A DNA stretch of 64,000 nt from Hallerella sp963656065 (lineage in GTDB: Bacteria; Fibrobacterota; Fibrobacteria; Fibrobacterales; Fibrobacteraceae), in assembly GCA_963656065.1 (NCBI GenBank), contig CAVKGV010000005.1, forward strand, positions 1 through 64,000. Reading direction: 5' to 3'. Below are positions 26,717-35,609 of the stretch, piece after piece; position 1 is the stretch's first letter; every line of letters starts with the position of its first letter. The notes beneath the pieces are model-generated. The model had not been told where the DNA came from. It made no database searches and was given only the letters and a program-made list of their open reading frames with translations. The position numbers and the translations under genes are program-made.

Positions 26717-27984
26717 GAGGCTCCGGACGTTTCCTGAACAGCAAGATGAAAATCGACTGGCTTTTTCTTGCGCTGGTCCTTGTTTTGACTTCGATCGGGA
26801 TTTTGCTCGTTTATTCGGCGACGGCGAATTCGACTGCCACATGGTACTCTGCCTGCTGGTTTCGACAAATCATCTACTTTGTCGGCGGGTGTCTGCTCGC
26901 TTCTCTATTTGCCCTGGTTCGGATTGATTACTGGCAGCGCCTCGCCTTTCCCTTGTATTTTCTTGCGGTCTTTCTGTTAGCGTTTATCGCATTTGGCGGG
27001 GGCGATACGGCTAAGGGTGCCGGGCGTTGGATAGATCTGGGTTTCATCAAGGTGCAGCCTTCGGAGTTTGCGAAAATCGCCTTTTTGCTAGCGATGTCGA
27101 AATGGCTCTCCAAGCATCGGGTAAACATTTTGCAGGCGAAAAGTTTTATCGTTCCCGGCATTATCTTTTTTATCCCGTTTGTGCTGGTTCTCAAACAGCC
27201 CGATTTGAGCACGGCTCTCGTATTTACCGCGGTAACGATTGTCGGGCTTTACTGGGCGGGGCTTACCCTGTCGGATCTTTTTTTGCTCTTGAGTCCGGTC
27301 GCCTCGGTGATACTCTCCTATCCGCACATCCCGTATTCCCAGGTGCTCTGGGGGCTTCTCCTCTGCGTAGTATTCCTGGTGCTCCTTTTTCGGAAAATGC
27401 CGAAGAAGTTCATCATCGTCATTCTTTCCTTGAATATCGTTTGCGGGTATGCAAGCATGATGGCTTGGAATTCGCTCGAAGACCACCAGCGCGATCGCGT
27501 AATGACCTTTGTCGATCCGATGCGCGATCCAAAGGGTGCCGGGTATCAGGTCATCCAGTCGGAAGTAGCAATCGGAAGCGGTGGACTTTTCGGAAAAGGC
27601 TTTGGAAAGGGCACCCAGACCAATTTGGCGTTTTTGCCGGAAGAACATACGGACTTTATCTTTAGCGTTTTGGGCGAGCAATTCGGTTTTGTCGGTTGCG
27701 TTACGTTGCTAGGCCTGTACTTTCTGTTCCTTTGGCGGGCCATTTCTATTTGCCGGCTGCATCTCGATCTGTTTGTGAACCATGTCGTTTCGGGAGCCTG
27801 TACGATTTTCCTTTTTCACATGACGGTGAATATTTCGATGACGCTCGGGATGATGCCCGTGACGGGGCTTCCGCTTCCGTTTCTTTCCTATGGGGGCTCG
27901 TTCCTCTTGACTTGCATGATGCTTGTCGGACTTCTGGTCAATATGCGTTACCAGGGAAGCCAGCTCGAAAGCAACTATAATTGA
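26713..27984 (+). CDS. rodA: RodA, SEDS glycosyltransferase
   Basis: A 423-aa SEDS-family polytopic membrane protein that polymerises lipid II together with PBP2. Typical segments are LLVYSAT near residue 32, IKVQPSEFAKIA, and GLPLPFLSYGGS near the C-terminus. ATG at 26713 overlaps the mrdA stop by four bases. It is the last gene of the rod-shape operon; no clear terminator follows, only a GCCGAA/TTCGGC stem at 27990-28009 without a T-run. Confidence 0.94.
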   Translation: MRGSGRFLNSKMKIDWLFLALVLVLTSIGILLVYSATANSTATWYSACWFRQIIYFVGGCLLASLFALVRIDYWQRLAFPLYFLAVFLLAFIAFGGGDTAKGAGRWIDLGFIKVQPSEFAKIAFLLAMSKWLSKHRVNILQAKSFIVPGIIFFIPFVLVLKQPDLSTALVFTAVTIVGLYWAGLTLSDLFLLLSPVASVILSYPHIPYSQVLWGLLLCVVFLVLLFRKMPKKFIIVILSLNIVCGYASMMAWNSLEDHQRDRVMTFVDPMRDPKGAGYQVIQSEVAIGSGGLFGKGFGKGTQTNLAFLPEEHTDFIFSVLGEQFGFVGCVTLLGLYFLFLWRAISICRLHLDLFVNHVVSGACTIFLFHMTVNISMTLGMMPVTGLPLPFLSYGGSFLLTCMMLVGLLVNMRYQGSQLESNYN

Positions 27985-28056
27985 TTTTTAGCCGAAAATT
28001 CGCATTCGGCGCATTTGGAGCGTTATCCTTTTGGAAACATTAAAAGGGAGGTTCCG

Positions 28057-28767
28057 ATGTCTTTGTGGAATGGCATATCGAGTTTTTTCTTTGGAAACGG
28101 ATGTCTCGCCTGTCGTCGCACCGGCGTTCCGCTAGATCCCTGGCTTTGCCCGGACTGCCGGGGTGAATTGCGGAAACTGGCGAAAAGTCCCCGCCAGCCG
28201 AATCCGGATGTCTTATGCCTGTATGCGATGACGCCTTTGACGAAGTCGCTGGTTTACGGATTGAAATATGGGAATATGCCGGGACTTGCGGGTTATCTGG
28301 TGGCGACAGCGCTTCGGGAATCGGCGACTTTTGAAATCATTCGGGATTGGGGGACGAAGCTTGCCTTTATCCCGGTTCCGCTTCATTCGGCGCGAATGCG
28401 TGAAAGAGGTTATAACCAGGCGGAAAAAATCGCCGGTTCCTTTGCCGGAAAAACAGGTGGCGTTGTGGCGAATGCGCTTTTTCGGAAAACGTTTCGCGTT
28501 TCGCAGACAAAGCTTTCCCGTTCAGGACGAGCGAACAATGTGGCGGGGGTTTTCGGGTGGAAGAGGCGCTTTTCCTGGCCCGAAGGTTACACACCGATTC
28601 TTATTGATGATGTGTTTACGACCGGGGCGACAACAAGTGCTTGCCTATATGCCTTGGAAAAGGAGAATCTCGCCGGGCGCGCAAAGGTGTGCACGCTGCT
28701 TCGCGAAGAAAGTGCAACGGCTAAAGTCGATTTCGCTGCGGATTCCTCGATGGAGTGGAATGTTTAG
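28057..28767 (+). CDS. comF: ComF-family phosphoribosyltransferase-like protein
   Basis: A 236-aa protein. A short N-terminal zinc-finger-like region (CLACRRTGVPLDPWLCPDC, four cysteines) is followed by a phosphoribosyltransferase fold with the PRPP loop ILIDDVFTTGATTSAC near 190. ComF proteins act in DNA uptake (helicase partner) in competent bacteria, though many homologues have unknown roles. ATG at 28057 follows GGGAGG by six bases. It is convergent with two tRNA genes. Confidence 0.88.
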   Translation: MSLWNGISSFFFGNGCLACRRTGVPLDPWLCPDCRGELRKLAKSPRQPNPDVLCLYAMTPLTKSLVYGLKYGNMPGLAGYLVATALRESATFEIIRDWGTKLAFIPVPLHSARMRERGYNQAEKIAGSFAGKTGGVVANALFRKTFRVSQTKLSRSGRANNVAGVFGWKRRFSWPEGYTPILIDDVFTTGATTSACLYALEKENLAGRAKVCTLLREESATAKVDFAADSSMEWNV

Positions 28768-28848
28768 CGGAGGAAGAGGGACTCGAACCCCCAAGCCTTG
28801 CGGCGGCGGTTTTCAAGACCGCTGACTTACCAATTAGCCTATTCCTCC
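28768..28848 (-). tRNA. tRNA-Ser (anticodon TGA)
   Basis: On the minus strand the acceptor GGAGGAA pairs with TTCCTCC; the anticodon stem GCGGT/ACCGC holds loop CTTGAAA (anticodon TGA, reading UCA); the T arm is GGGGG-TTCGAGT-CCCTC. A 13-base variable region with a GCC-GCAA-GGC stem makes it a class II tRNA. CCA is not encoded. At 81 bases it is short for tRNA-Ser. Confidence 0.93.
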
Positions 28849-28853
28849 AAAAC

Positions 28854-28881
28854 AAAAACCCTAGAAGTTTCCAGGGTTTTT
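28854..28881. terminator. Bidirectional hairpin between two tRNA genes
   Basis: AAAAACCCT (28854-28862) pairs with AGGGTTTTT (28873-28881). It can end comF transcription on the plus strand. On the minus strand it lies between tRNA-Phe and tRNA-Ser, which may then be separate or partly read-through transcripts. Confidence 0.7.
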
Positions 28882-28885
28882 GGAG

Positions 28886-28958
<73 letters not shown>

Positions 28959-29106
28959 ATTTGATGAACCAAATTTAGTCTATCTTTTTGGATTTGTCAA
29001 GGGAAAAATGTTGTAAAGCAAAATTTAACGAAGTTTTGAGTGTGGAAAAAGGCGTTTTCGTATAAATTTAAAGCGGGATTTCGTTTGGTTCATTTTGGAG
29101 AATTCT

Positions 29107-31512
29107 ATGGCAATGATTCGATTGGCTCTTGCTATCGCTATATTTGGAATTTTGACCGCCTGTTCGGATGAACCGTCCCGCTCCGAGGAGGAAATCCCAC
29201 TTTCTTCATCGGAAACCGATTGGACAGAAAATTCCTCGTCGTCAAACCCGGGAAGCTCAAGTTCGGAAATTGCCGCTAGCAGTTCAAGCTGCGAAGTGAT
29301 CTGCGAAGCGTTTTGGCAAGGAAATTCGACAATCCTCATCAACGAAATTTTACCCGGAAATACCGATTGGCTTGATGACCTGGGAGAGGACCCCGGTTGG
29401 GTGGAACTTTATAATTCAAGTTCGAAGCCCATTTCCCTGAAGGGTTACGCTTTGGTCAAGAACACTTCCAGCCCGAGAAAGTGGGTCTTTGGCGACGATA
29501 CGATTCCGGCAAACGGTTTTCGGATAGTATTTGCCTCCAAACGTGACATTCCCACGCCTCTTGATGGCGAGGATTCCGACTCCCTGCATTTTCGTTCCCA
29601 CACGAGCTGGAAGTTGAAAGATGCCGGCGGGAGCGTCTTTTTGGTCGATGAAAATTGCGGAGTCCTCGATTCGGTTACGTATCCGGCTCTCGATGGAGGG
29701 GTAAGCTGGGGAAAGACATCGGACGGATGGAGATATTTTATAAAGCCCACTCCGGAAGCGGACAACGCGAATAGCCAAGGGTTTGAAGATTTTGTCGCGG
29801 CGCCCGTGTTTGAAAATGTTGGAGGCTTTTACAGGGATTCCGTTGTGCTGGCTCCTCCGTCGGCGGAAAATGGCGCGGTTGTCCGCTGTTCGTTCGACGG
29901 TTCCGCGCCGAATGATTCGACAGAAGAAATGCGCGAAGCCAAGGTCCTAAAATCGAATACGGTTGTCCGCTGTGCCGCTTTCAAGGATGGGTTGGCCACA
30001 AACAAGGTGGTGACCAATACATTTTTCATCGATGAAACGGTGAAGATGCCTGTCGTCGCGGTCAGCGTGGATTCCGAGTTTTTCAGAAAGCATTACGTAC
30101 AAACTTCTGCGAGTTCTCCCAACTCTGCCGATCCGAACAAGACAGGACTTTTTGCCGATGTTGAGTTTCCGGCTCATGTGGAGTATTTTGCGGAAGGAAG
30201 CGAGAGTTCGGAAAAGGCATGGGAAATGGATGTCGGAATCTCGCTGATGGGAAATTACAGTCGTCTGGAAAAGAAAAAATCCGTTGCGGTCAAGATGGGG
30301 GAAAAATACAATTCCGGCTGGCTCAACTATCCCCTGTTTGAAACCCGCAAGGCGACAAACAGCAAGTTCAAGGCGTTTAACCTGCGCAATAACGGCAATC
30401 GTTTTGTGAGCGATTATATCGAAGATGCAATGGGCGGAGCAATTCTCGAAGGAAGCGAAGTGGATTACCAGAGAAGCCGGCAGGTTGTCGTTTTTTACAA
30501 TGGAAATTATTGGGGAATTCATGACATGCGGGAACGTTTCAACAAGAATTTTGTCGAAACGAATTATGGCTACGATGCGTCTTCGGTGAATTTTGTAAAG
30601 CATATCAGTCGGACGGTTACGGCGAGTAACGGGACTACGGACGATTATGAAAATCTTCTCGTGTTTGCGGCACAGAGCGATCTTTCCGGAGAAAATAACG
30701 AAGCTTACGCGCAGATCAAGTCGAAAATGGATGTCGGAAACTTTGCGGACTATATGGCGGCGGAAATCTATTCCCATAACGGGGACTGGCCAAACAACAA
30801 TGTCCGCGCATGGAAAAGCCCGGAGCAACCGTGGAAATTTATGGTCTATGATTTGGATCATGGCTACGACTGGGACTGGCCCACATCGGGATTCAGCCAG
30901 AGCACCAATATGTTTGACTGGATTCGCCAGGGAGGTTCATCTTCCGGAAAATGTGCTTCCAGTACATCAGGGCAATGTTTTCATACTTTGTACGTAAAAC
31001 TGATCCAGAATCCCGATTTCCGCAGGCTGTTCATCAACCGTTCCGCAATGATGCTTGAAAACTATTTGAATGCGGCAAACGTGTCGAAAACCGTCGATGC
31101 GATGGTCGGAACAATCGATGAAGATGAAATGGAACGGGACATGGAAAAATTCAAGCAAACGGATCGCTGGTATCAGAATTCGTGCGGCGGAAGATTTAGC
31201 AAGTCCGGGTCATGCATAAAATCTTGGGCGGAGAGCCGCGATGCGACTGTCCATAGTGAATATGTCGAAGAGTTTGGACTTGGCGAAGACGTTTCGGTAA
31301 CGATTGTCGCCCAGGGGAAGGGCTCGGTTAGCCTCGAAGGGAAGACCTTGCCTGAGAACTTTACCGGGAAATTTTTCGGCGGCAATGCGATGGAACTTTT
31401 CGCAAAAGCTTCATCCGGGGCAAAATTTGTCTCGTGGGAGGATGGCTCCGTGGAAAATCCGCGCCTTGTAAATCCAGTGGACGGGGAATCTTATATCGCG
31501 ATATTTGAATAA
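29107..31512 (+). CDS. CotH-like lipoprotein with lamin-tail domain
   Basis: An 801-aa surface lipoprotein. The signal peptide ends in lipobox LTAC (Cys18). A Ser-rich linker (about 25-65) is of the type common in Fibrobacter. Domains in order: a lamin-tail domain (about 78-180, INEILPGNTDW and DPGWVELYNSSSKPISLKGY), a chitobiase C-terminal-like beta domain (about 230-315), a CotH kinase-like domain (about 320-680; YNGNYWGIHDMRERF and DLDHGYDWDW), and a divergent InlB-type repeat at the end. CotH-type kinases phosphorylate proteins in spore formers; in Fibrobacter the substrate is unknown. ATG at 29107 has GGAG six bases upstream. It is a monocistronic gene. Confidence 0.85.
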   Translation: MAMIRLALAIAIFGILTACSDEPSRSEEEIPLSSSETDWTENSSSSNPGSSSSEIAASSSSCEVICEAFWQGNSTILINEILPGNTDWLDDLGEDPGWVELYNSSSKPISLKGYALVKNTSSPRKWVFGDDTIPANGFRIVFASKRDIPTPLDGEDSDSLHFRSHTSWKLKDAGGSVFLVDENCGVLDSVTYPALDGGVSWGKTSDGWRYFIKPTPEADNANSQGFEDFVAAPVFENVGGFYRDSVVLAPPSAENGAVVRCSFDGSAPNDSTEEMREAKVLKSNTVVRCAAFKDGLATNKVVTNTFFIDETVKMPVVAVSVDSEFFRKHYVQTSASSPNSADPNKTGLFADVEFPAHVEYFAEGSESSEKAWEMDVGISLMGNYSRLEKKKSVAVKMGEKYNSGWLNYPLFETRKATNSKFKAFNLRNNGNRFVSDYIEDAMGGAILEGSEVDYQRSRQVVVFYNGNYWGIHDMRERFNKNFVETNYGYDASSVNFVKHISRTVTASNGTTDDYENLLVFAAQSDLSGENNEAYAQIKSKMDVGNFADYMAAEIYSHNGDWPNNNVRAWKSPEQPWKFMVYDLDHGYDWDWPTSGFSQSTNMFDWIRQGGSSSGKCASSTSGQCFHTLYVKLIQNPDFRRLFINRSAMMLENYLNAANVSKTVDAMVGTIDEDEMERDMEKFKQTDRWYQNSCGGRFSKSGSCIKSWAESRDATVHSEYVEEFGLGEDVSVTIVAQGKGSVSLEGKTLPENFTGKFFGGNAMELFAKASSGAKFVSWEDGSVENPRLVNPVDGESYIAIFE

Positions 31513-31653
31513 AGGCTTGCGTAAAAAAGACGGACTTCCGATGGAAGTCCTCTTGCGGTTTCCTGGAATTTTGCAAATCCAACCGTCCTGTTGAAAAATC
31601 CAGAACATTTAAAAGACAAAAGACAAAAAATAGACTATATTCTTGCCATCCTT

Positions 31654-31727
31654 GTCCGCGTAGCTCAATTGGATAGAGTGTCAGTTTCCGAAACTGAAGG
31701 TCACGAGTTCGACTCTCGTCGTGGGCA
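31654..31727 (+). tRNA. tRNA-Arg (anticodon CCG)
   Basis: Acceptor GTCCGCG pairs with CGTGGGC (two G-U pairs); D arm GCTC/GAGT; anticodon stem TCAGT/ACTGA holds TTCCGAA (anticodon CCG); T arm ACGAG-TTCGACT-CTCGT; discriminator A. A TATATT box at 31636-31641 lies just upstream. CCA is not encoded. Confidence 0.95.
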
Positions 31728-31731
31728 CTGA

Positions 31732-31758
31732 AAAACGCACCGATTCTCGGTGCGTTTT
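31732..31758. terminator. Bidirectional terminator, tRNA-Arg and rimO
   Basis: AAAACGCACCGA (31732-31743) is perfectly complementary to TCGGTGCGTTTT (31747-31758) around a TTC loop. It lies between the tRNA-Arg end and the rimO stop, with A/T runs on both sides, so it serves both strands. Confidence 0.93.
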
Positions 31759-31761
31759 CTG

Positions 31762-33072
31762 TTAGGCTTTGTGGAGAATTTTTCCAACCAGTTCATGAGG
31801 TTCTGCATCGATGATTTTGACGATGTAGAATCCGCCGGGAACGGCATCCCCTTCGACAATTTTTACGATGTCATCGGCATCGAGTGAGTTCCCTTCCGTG
31901 CGTCCGATAAAATGGTAATCGCTTTCTTCTGCGACTTCATCGATGAGAACCTTGACCTCTTTGCCTATCAGCGCTTCGTTCGCTTCGGTGGAAATTTCTT
32001 CTTGGATGTCGTTGATGGCGTCAAGGCGTGCCCGCGCGAGATCTTCGGGAACCGTTTTTTCTTCGAGTTCCAAGGCGGGAGTGCCCTCTTCGGGACTGAA
32101 GACGAAACCGCCCAAGTGTTCGAACCGAATGTCTTGGACGAGCTTCACCAGTTCATCGAAATCGGCATCCGTTTCACCGGGAAAGCCGACGAGAATCGTT
32201 GTGCGGAGCGTTACGCCGGGGATTTTTTCCCGCATCGCCAAGAGCATTTCGCGCAAGCTTTTCTGCGTGTAGTGACGCCGCATCAGCTTGAGAATCCGGT
32301 CGCTTGCATGCTGGATTGGCATGTCGATATATTTGCAAAGGCGAGGTTCGCTAGCCATCAGATCGAGCAGCTCGTCATCGATGAATTGCGGATACCAGTA
32401 GAGGGTACGGATCCAGGGAATATTCGTTTCTTGGAGGATTGCTTTTAAAAGCTTGGCGAGCGTCGGTCCTTTTTTTCCCTGTTCATGACCGTAAAAAGTC
32501 GTATCTTGGGCGATGAGCGTCAATTCCTTTACGCCTTGTCTTTCAAGTTCTTTCGCTTCGCGAACGATGTCTTCGATGGAAAATGAAACTTGTTTTCCGC
32601 GGATGTTCGGAATGGCGCAGAATGCACAGCGACGATCGCAGCCTTCGGCAATTTTTAGATAGGCGTGGTGCGGAAAGTCTCCCAAGTTCAGACGCTTGAA
32701 ATTTTCCGTTCCGCTTGATTTTTCTCCTAGCCCGAGGACTTTTAGAATTTTCCCCGGTTCGTATGTGCCGAGCCAATAATCGACTTCGGGCATTTCTTTT
32801 GGAAGTTCCTGGATGTAGCGTCCTGAAAGGCAACCGGAAACGATGAGCTTTTGTGTCGTTTTTTTCGCCTCGATAAAAGACAGAATCGTGTTGATTGATT
32901 CTTCTTTTGCCGCTTCGATGAAACCACAGGTATTGACCAAGATATAGTCTGCCTTGTCCATGACCGTAGATGAACGAAAGCCGACCGAATAAAGCTCTGT
33001 AAGGAGATGCTCGGCATCGACCTGATTCTTGGCGCAGCCTAGCTGCGCGGCGAAAATGGAAGGATGTTTCAC
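31762..33072 (-). CDS. rimO: RimO, ribosomal protein S12 methylthiotransferase
   Basis: A radical SAM enzyme that adds a methylthio group to an Asp of ribosomal protein S12. The N-terminal methylthiotransferase domain has conserved cysteines (LGCAKNQVDAEH, Cys13; NTCGFIEAAKEES). The radical SAM cluster is CDRRCAFC, and a TRAM domain ends the protein. At 436 aa the length is normal. It lies three bases downstream of the SPOR-domain gene on the same strand. Confidence 0.95.
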   Translation of the reverse strand: MKHPSIFAAQLGCAKNQVDAEHLLTELYSVGFRSSTVMDKADYILVNTCGFIEAAKEESINTILSFIEAKKTTQKLIVSGCLSGRYIQELPKEMPEVDYWLGTYEPGKILKVLGLGEKSSGTENFKRLNLGDFPHHAYLKIAEGCDRRCAFCAIPNIRGKQVSFSIEDIVREAKELERQGVKELTLIAQDTTFYGHEQGKKGPTLAKLLKAILQETNIPWIRTLYWYPQFIDDELLDLMASEPRLCKYIDMPIQHASDRILKLMRRHYTQKSLREMLLAMREKIPGVTLRTTILVGFPGETDADFDELVKLVQDIRFEHLGGFVFSPEEGTPALELEEKTVPEDLARARLDAINDIQEEISTEANEALIGKEVKVLIDEVAEESDYHFIGRTEGNSLDADDIVKIVEGDAVPGGFYIVKIIDAEPHELVGKILHKA

Positions 33073-33075
33073 CGG

Positions 33076-33888
33076 TTATTCCCAGTCGTCATAGACTTCT
33101 TCGGTAGGGGCGGGGGCGGCCGGTGCTTGACTTGCGGGTTCGGGTTGATTTTCTGCCGGAGTTTCCGGTTGGACACTTTCTACGGGCTGCGGCTCGGATG
33201 CCGGGGATTCGGTTATTTCGCTGGAGGAAGAACTCTGGCTTTCGGACGATGATGATGAAAACTCCGGTTCCGCAGGAATTTCGGAATCCGTGGGAATGCT
33301 TTCGGCGGCTTGCGCTTCGGTATATGTTTCGGCGCTGTTGTAGGAGCTAGACGGTTCGTGTGTTTCCGGCGAACCGACTGCATCGTTTGCCTTGTTGTCT
33401 ATCCACCAGGCGAATCCGAGCGGCTCTAGCTTGTTCTTGCCGAAAACTTTGGCATCTTCGAGTTTCTTGAAATAGCCGATCCGGACGCGATAGTAGGTGC
33501 CTTCGAGTTCGCCTGGATTTTCGACCTGCGCGAGGTAGCCCTTGAGACCCTTTTCTTCAAGTTTTTTGAGAACTGCGTTGGCGCTCCGTTTGGACGGCTG
33601 GATGCTCACCTGGATGGTCACCGAGCCTTCGGATCCCGGTTCAACGGACGTTTCCGCGCCTGTTTTGAATGTTTCGACGGGGGCCGAGGAGGAATTGACG
33701 GAAAGCGATTGAATCGGCTTAAGCTCCGGCATGGGATCGGCTTTTTGTGTGGAATCTTCGGGAGCCTTGACCGCTTCGGTTTTCTTTGCCGGGGTGATTT
33801 CGGGGATGACATCGTCTTCGCTGTTGCAACCGATAAGGGTGGCTGCAAAAATAGCGGAACAAAGCGCAGAAAATTTTACAAAGTCCAT
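33076..33888 (-). CDS. SPOR-domain lipoprotein
   Basis: A 270-aa protein with a lipobox (TLIGC, Cys21), a Pro/Lys-rich stretch, a SPOR-type domain (about 90-165, TIQVSIQPSKRSANAVLKKL and YYRVRIGYF) and a long Ser/Glu/Pro-rich tail (about 170-270) that is probably disordered. SPOR domains bind denuded septal peptidoglycan, so a role at division sites is likely. ATG at 33888 has GGAG upstream. It is followed by rimO at three bases. Confidence 0.82.
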   Translation of the reverse strand: MDFVKFSALCSAIFAATLIGCNSEDDVIPEITPAKKTEAVKAPEDSTQKADPMPELKPIQSLSVNSSSAPVETFKTGAETSVEPGSEGSVTIQVSIQPSKRSANAVLKKLEEKGLKGYLAQVENPGELEGTYYRVRIGYFKKLEDAKVFGKNKLEPLGFAWWIDNKANDAVGSPETHEPSSSYNSAETYTEAQAAESIPTDSEIPAEPEFSSSSSESQSSSSSEITESPASEPQPVESVQPETPAENQPEPASQAPAAPAPTEEVYDDWE

Positions 33889-34025
33889 TTTCTCTCCTAT
33901 GGGACGAGCTAGAAAGGCTTTCAAAAAATATATATAAGTGTTTGGTTTGCCGCAAGTTATGAAATGTCAAAAAGTGCCGAAAATCGGCATTGAAAAGGTT
34001 GGCGGGTTTCAAAAATCGAAAGCCC

Positions 34026-34054
34026 TTGACGAATTGGGAACGATAAGGTATATT
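34026..34054 (+). promoter_or_regulatory. Sigma-70-type promoter of rpsU
   Basis: TTGACG (34026-34031) and TATATT (34049-34054) are 17 bases apart, 38 bases before the rpsU ATG, predicting a start near 34061. Confidence 0.8.
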
Positions 34055-34092
34055 TGGGGCGCATTCCAAAATTTTCAACCCGAGGAATCTGA

Positions 34093-34302
34093 ATGATCGG
34101 TGTCGTAGTAAAACCCAATGAACCTTTTGAACGCGCGCTCAAGCGCTTTACCAAGTCTTGCGAAAAGAACGGAATCATTTCCGACGTGAAGAAACGCCAG
34201 CGTTATGAAAAGCCTTCCGAAGAGAAGAAGCGCATTGAAACGGCAGCCCGTCGCAAGCGTCTCAAGGAAATTGCTGACGCAAATCGCAAGCGTCTTTACT
34301 AA
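34093..34302 (+). CDS. rpsU: Ribosomal protein S21
   Basis: A 69-aa basic protein of the small ribosomal subunit. The N-terminus VVVKPNEPFERALKRFTKSC and the Arg/Lys-rich C-terminal helix are typical of S21, which helps base pairing with mRNA leaders. It has its own promoter at 34026 and terminator at 34323, so it is a single-gene transcript. Confidence 0.95.
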   Translation: MIGVVVKPNEPFERALKRFTKSCEKNGIISDVKKRQRYEKPSEEKKRIETAARRKRLKEIADANRKRLY

Positions 34303-34322
34303 TTCGACTCCTTTTCGGAATG

Positions 34323-34354
34323 CCAAGGGAAAGTGATGCAGCTTTCCCTTTTGG
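34323..34354 (+). terminator. Intrinsic terminator of rpsU
   Basis: AAGGGAAAG (34325-34333) pairs perfectly with CTTTCCCTT (34342-34350), followed by a short T-rich stretch. Confidence 0.85.
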
Positions 34355-34403
34355 TGTTTGTATATTTTGTGAGACTTAAACCCCAAGTCGGGAAAGGATG
34401 ATT

Positions 34404-34874
34404 ATGGCTGATTCTTTAGTAAAAGCGGAAAGTGAACTGCTCAACCAAATTCTTTCGGACATCAAGACCGCGATGAAGGCCCATGATGCGGCAACACTCG
34501 AAGTGTTGCGGACGCTTCACTCCGATATCAAGAATGTTGCGATCAACGCCAAGAAGGATGTGACGGACGACGTTGTCCTCGATGTCCTTTCGAAGAGCAT
34601 CAAGCAGCGCAATGAATCTATCGAAATGCTTCGCAAGGGTGGGCGTGAAGAAAACGCCAAGGAAGAAGAGGCCACGCTGGCTGTCTATCAGAAATATCTG
34701 CCGAAGCAGCTTTCCGAAGACGAAGTCAAGAGCCTGATTGCGGAAATCAAAGTCCAGGTCGGAGCGGAAGGCCCGAAGGACATGGGCAAGGTGATGAAAG
34801 AGATTTCCCCGAAGACGAAAGGCCGCTTTGACAGCCGCCACTTGAGCGAACTGGTCAAGGCTGCGCTCGCCTAG
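34404..34874 (+). CDS. GatB/YqeY domain protein
   Basis: A 156-aa helical protein of the YqeY family, related to the tRNA-binding tail of the amidotransferase subunit GatB. Typical segments are MKAHDAATLEVLRTLHSDIKN in two parts and KGRFDSRHLSELVKAAL at the end. The cellular role is not well established; it often lies next to rpsU, as here. ATG at 34404 was chosen for GGAAAGG upstream; ATG at 34398 is also possible. Confidence 0.9.
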   Translation: MADSLVKAESELLNQILSDIKTAMKAHDAATLEVLRTLHSDIKNVAINAKKDVTDDVVLDVLSKSIKQRNESIEMLRKGGREENAKEEEATLAVYQKYLPKQLSEDEVKSLIAEIKVQVGAEGPKDMGKVMKEISPKTKGRFDSRHLSELVKAALA

Positions 34875-34893
34875 GTTTTGACCTTCCGAATAA

Positions 34894-34916
34894 AAAAGCC
34901 CGCGAAGCGGGCTTTT
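34894..34916. terminator. Bidirectional terminator, YqeY and rpiA
   Basis: AAAAGCCCGC (34894-34903) is perfectly complementary to GCGGGCTTTT (34907-34916) around a GAA loop. It lies between convergent genes and serves both. Confidence 0.95.
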
Positions 34917-34922
34917 GCTGTT

Positions 34923-35609
34923 TTAAAACTCTTCCAGCCCGTCGGGCGCTGCGAGGATTACCTTGTTCGCCATGCCGATGAAAAGACCGTGTCCGAGAAG
35001 TCCTGGAATCCTGTTCAGTTCGAAGTCGAGTTTTTCCGGGTCGGCTATCGGACCGAACTTGGCGTCGGCGATGAGGTTTCCGGAATCGCTGATGACCGGA
35101 CCGTCCTTGCCGGGCGCTCCCATTCGGACGTCAAGGGTCGCGCCGAGATTCTTGACTTTGTATGTAACCGATCCAATCGCTCCCGGCAGAATTTCCAGAG
35201 GGACGGCAAACTTTTCGCCGAGTGTCAGGACTTTTTTTCCTGAGTCCGCGATGATGATGTAATTGTCTGCCATGGAGGCGACGATTTTTTCGAGCAGGTG
35301 CGCTGCGCCGCGTCCCTTGATGAGATTTTTTTTCGGGTCGATTTCGTCTGCGCCGTCGATGGCGATGTCGAGATGGCTTGCTTCGCCGAGATCGATGAGA
35401 GGTATGCCCAGCTTTCGGCATTGGAGCGTCGTACTCCAGCTGGTGCTGACCGCCGTGATTTTAAAATTTTCGGTGCGGATGCGTTCTCCGATGCGCTCGA
35501 CCATGAATGCGGCCGTGCTGCCCGTTCCGAGTCCGACGGTCATGCCAGATTCAATCAGGTTCGCGGCGCGGACGCCTGCCGCTTTTTTCAATTCTTTTAT
35601 GTCGGCCAT
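34923..35609 (-). CDS. rpiA: Ribose-5-phosphate isomerase A
   Basis: It interconverts ribose 5-phosphate and ribulose 5-phosphate in the pentose phosphate pathway. Conserved segments are GLGTGSTAAFMV (phosphate loop), DGADEIDPKKNLIKGRGAAH (catalytic region) and the C-terminal HGLFIGMANKVILA. ATG at 35609 overlaps the stop of the upstream FKBP gene (TAATG); a TTG nine bases earlier is too close to the GGAGG. At 228 aa the length is normal. Confidence 0.95.
   Translation of the reverse strand: MADIKELKKAAGVRAANLIESGMTVGLGTGSTAAFMVERIGERIRTENFKITAVSTSWSTTLQCRKLGIPLIDLGEASHLDIAIDGADEIDPKKNLIKGRGAAHLLEKIVASMADNYIIIADSGKKVLTLGEKFAVPLEILPGAIGSVTYKVKNLGATLDVRMGAPGKDGPVISDSGNLIADAKFGPIADPEKLDFELNRIPGLLGHGLFIGMANKVILAAPDGLEEF

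Noticed and set aside
27990..28009. Terminator after rodA
   Set aside because: The GCCGAA/TTCGGC stem is not followed by a T-run.
28768..28848. tRNA with anticodon TGA as a stop-codon reader or tRNA-Sec
   Set aside because: Anticodon TGA reads UCA. A UGA reader would need TCA. The long variable arm fits tRNA-Ser.
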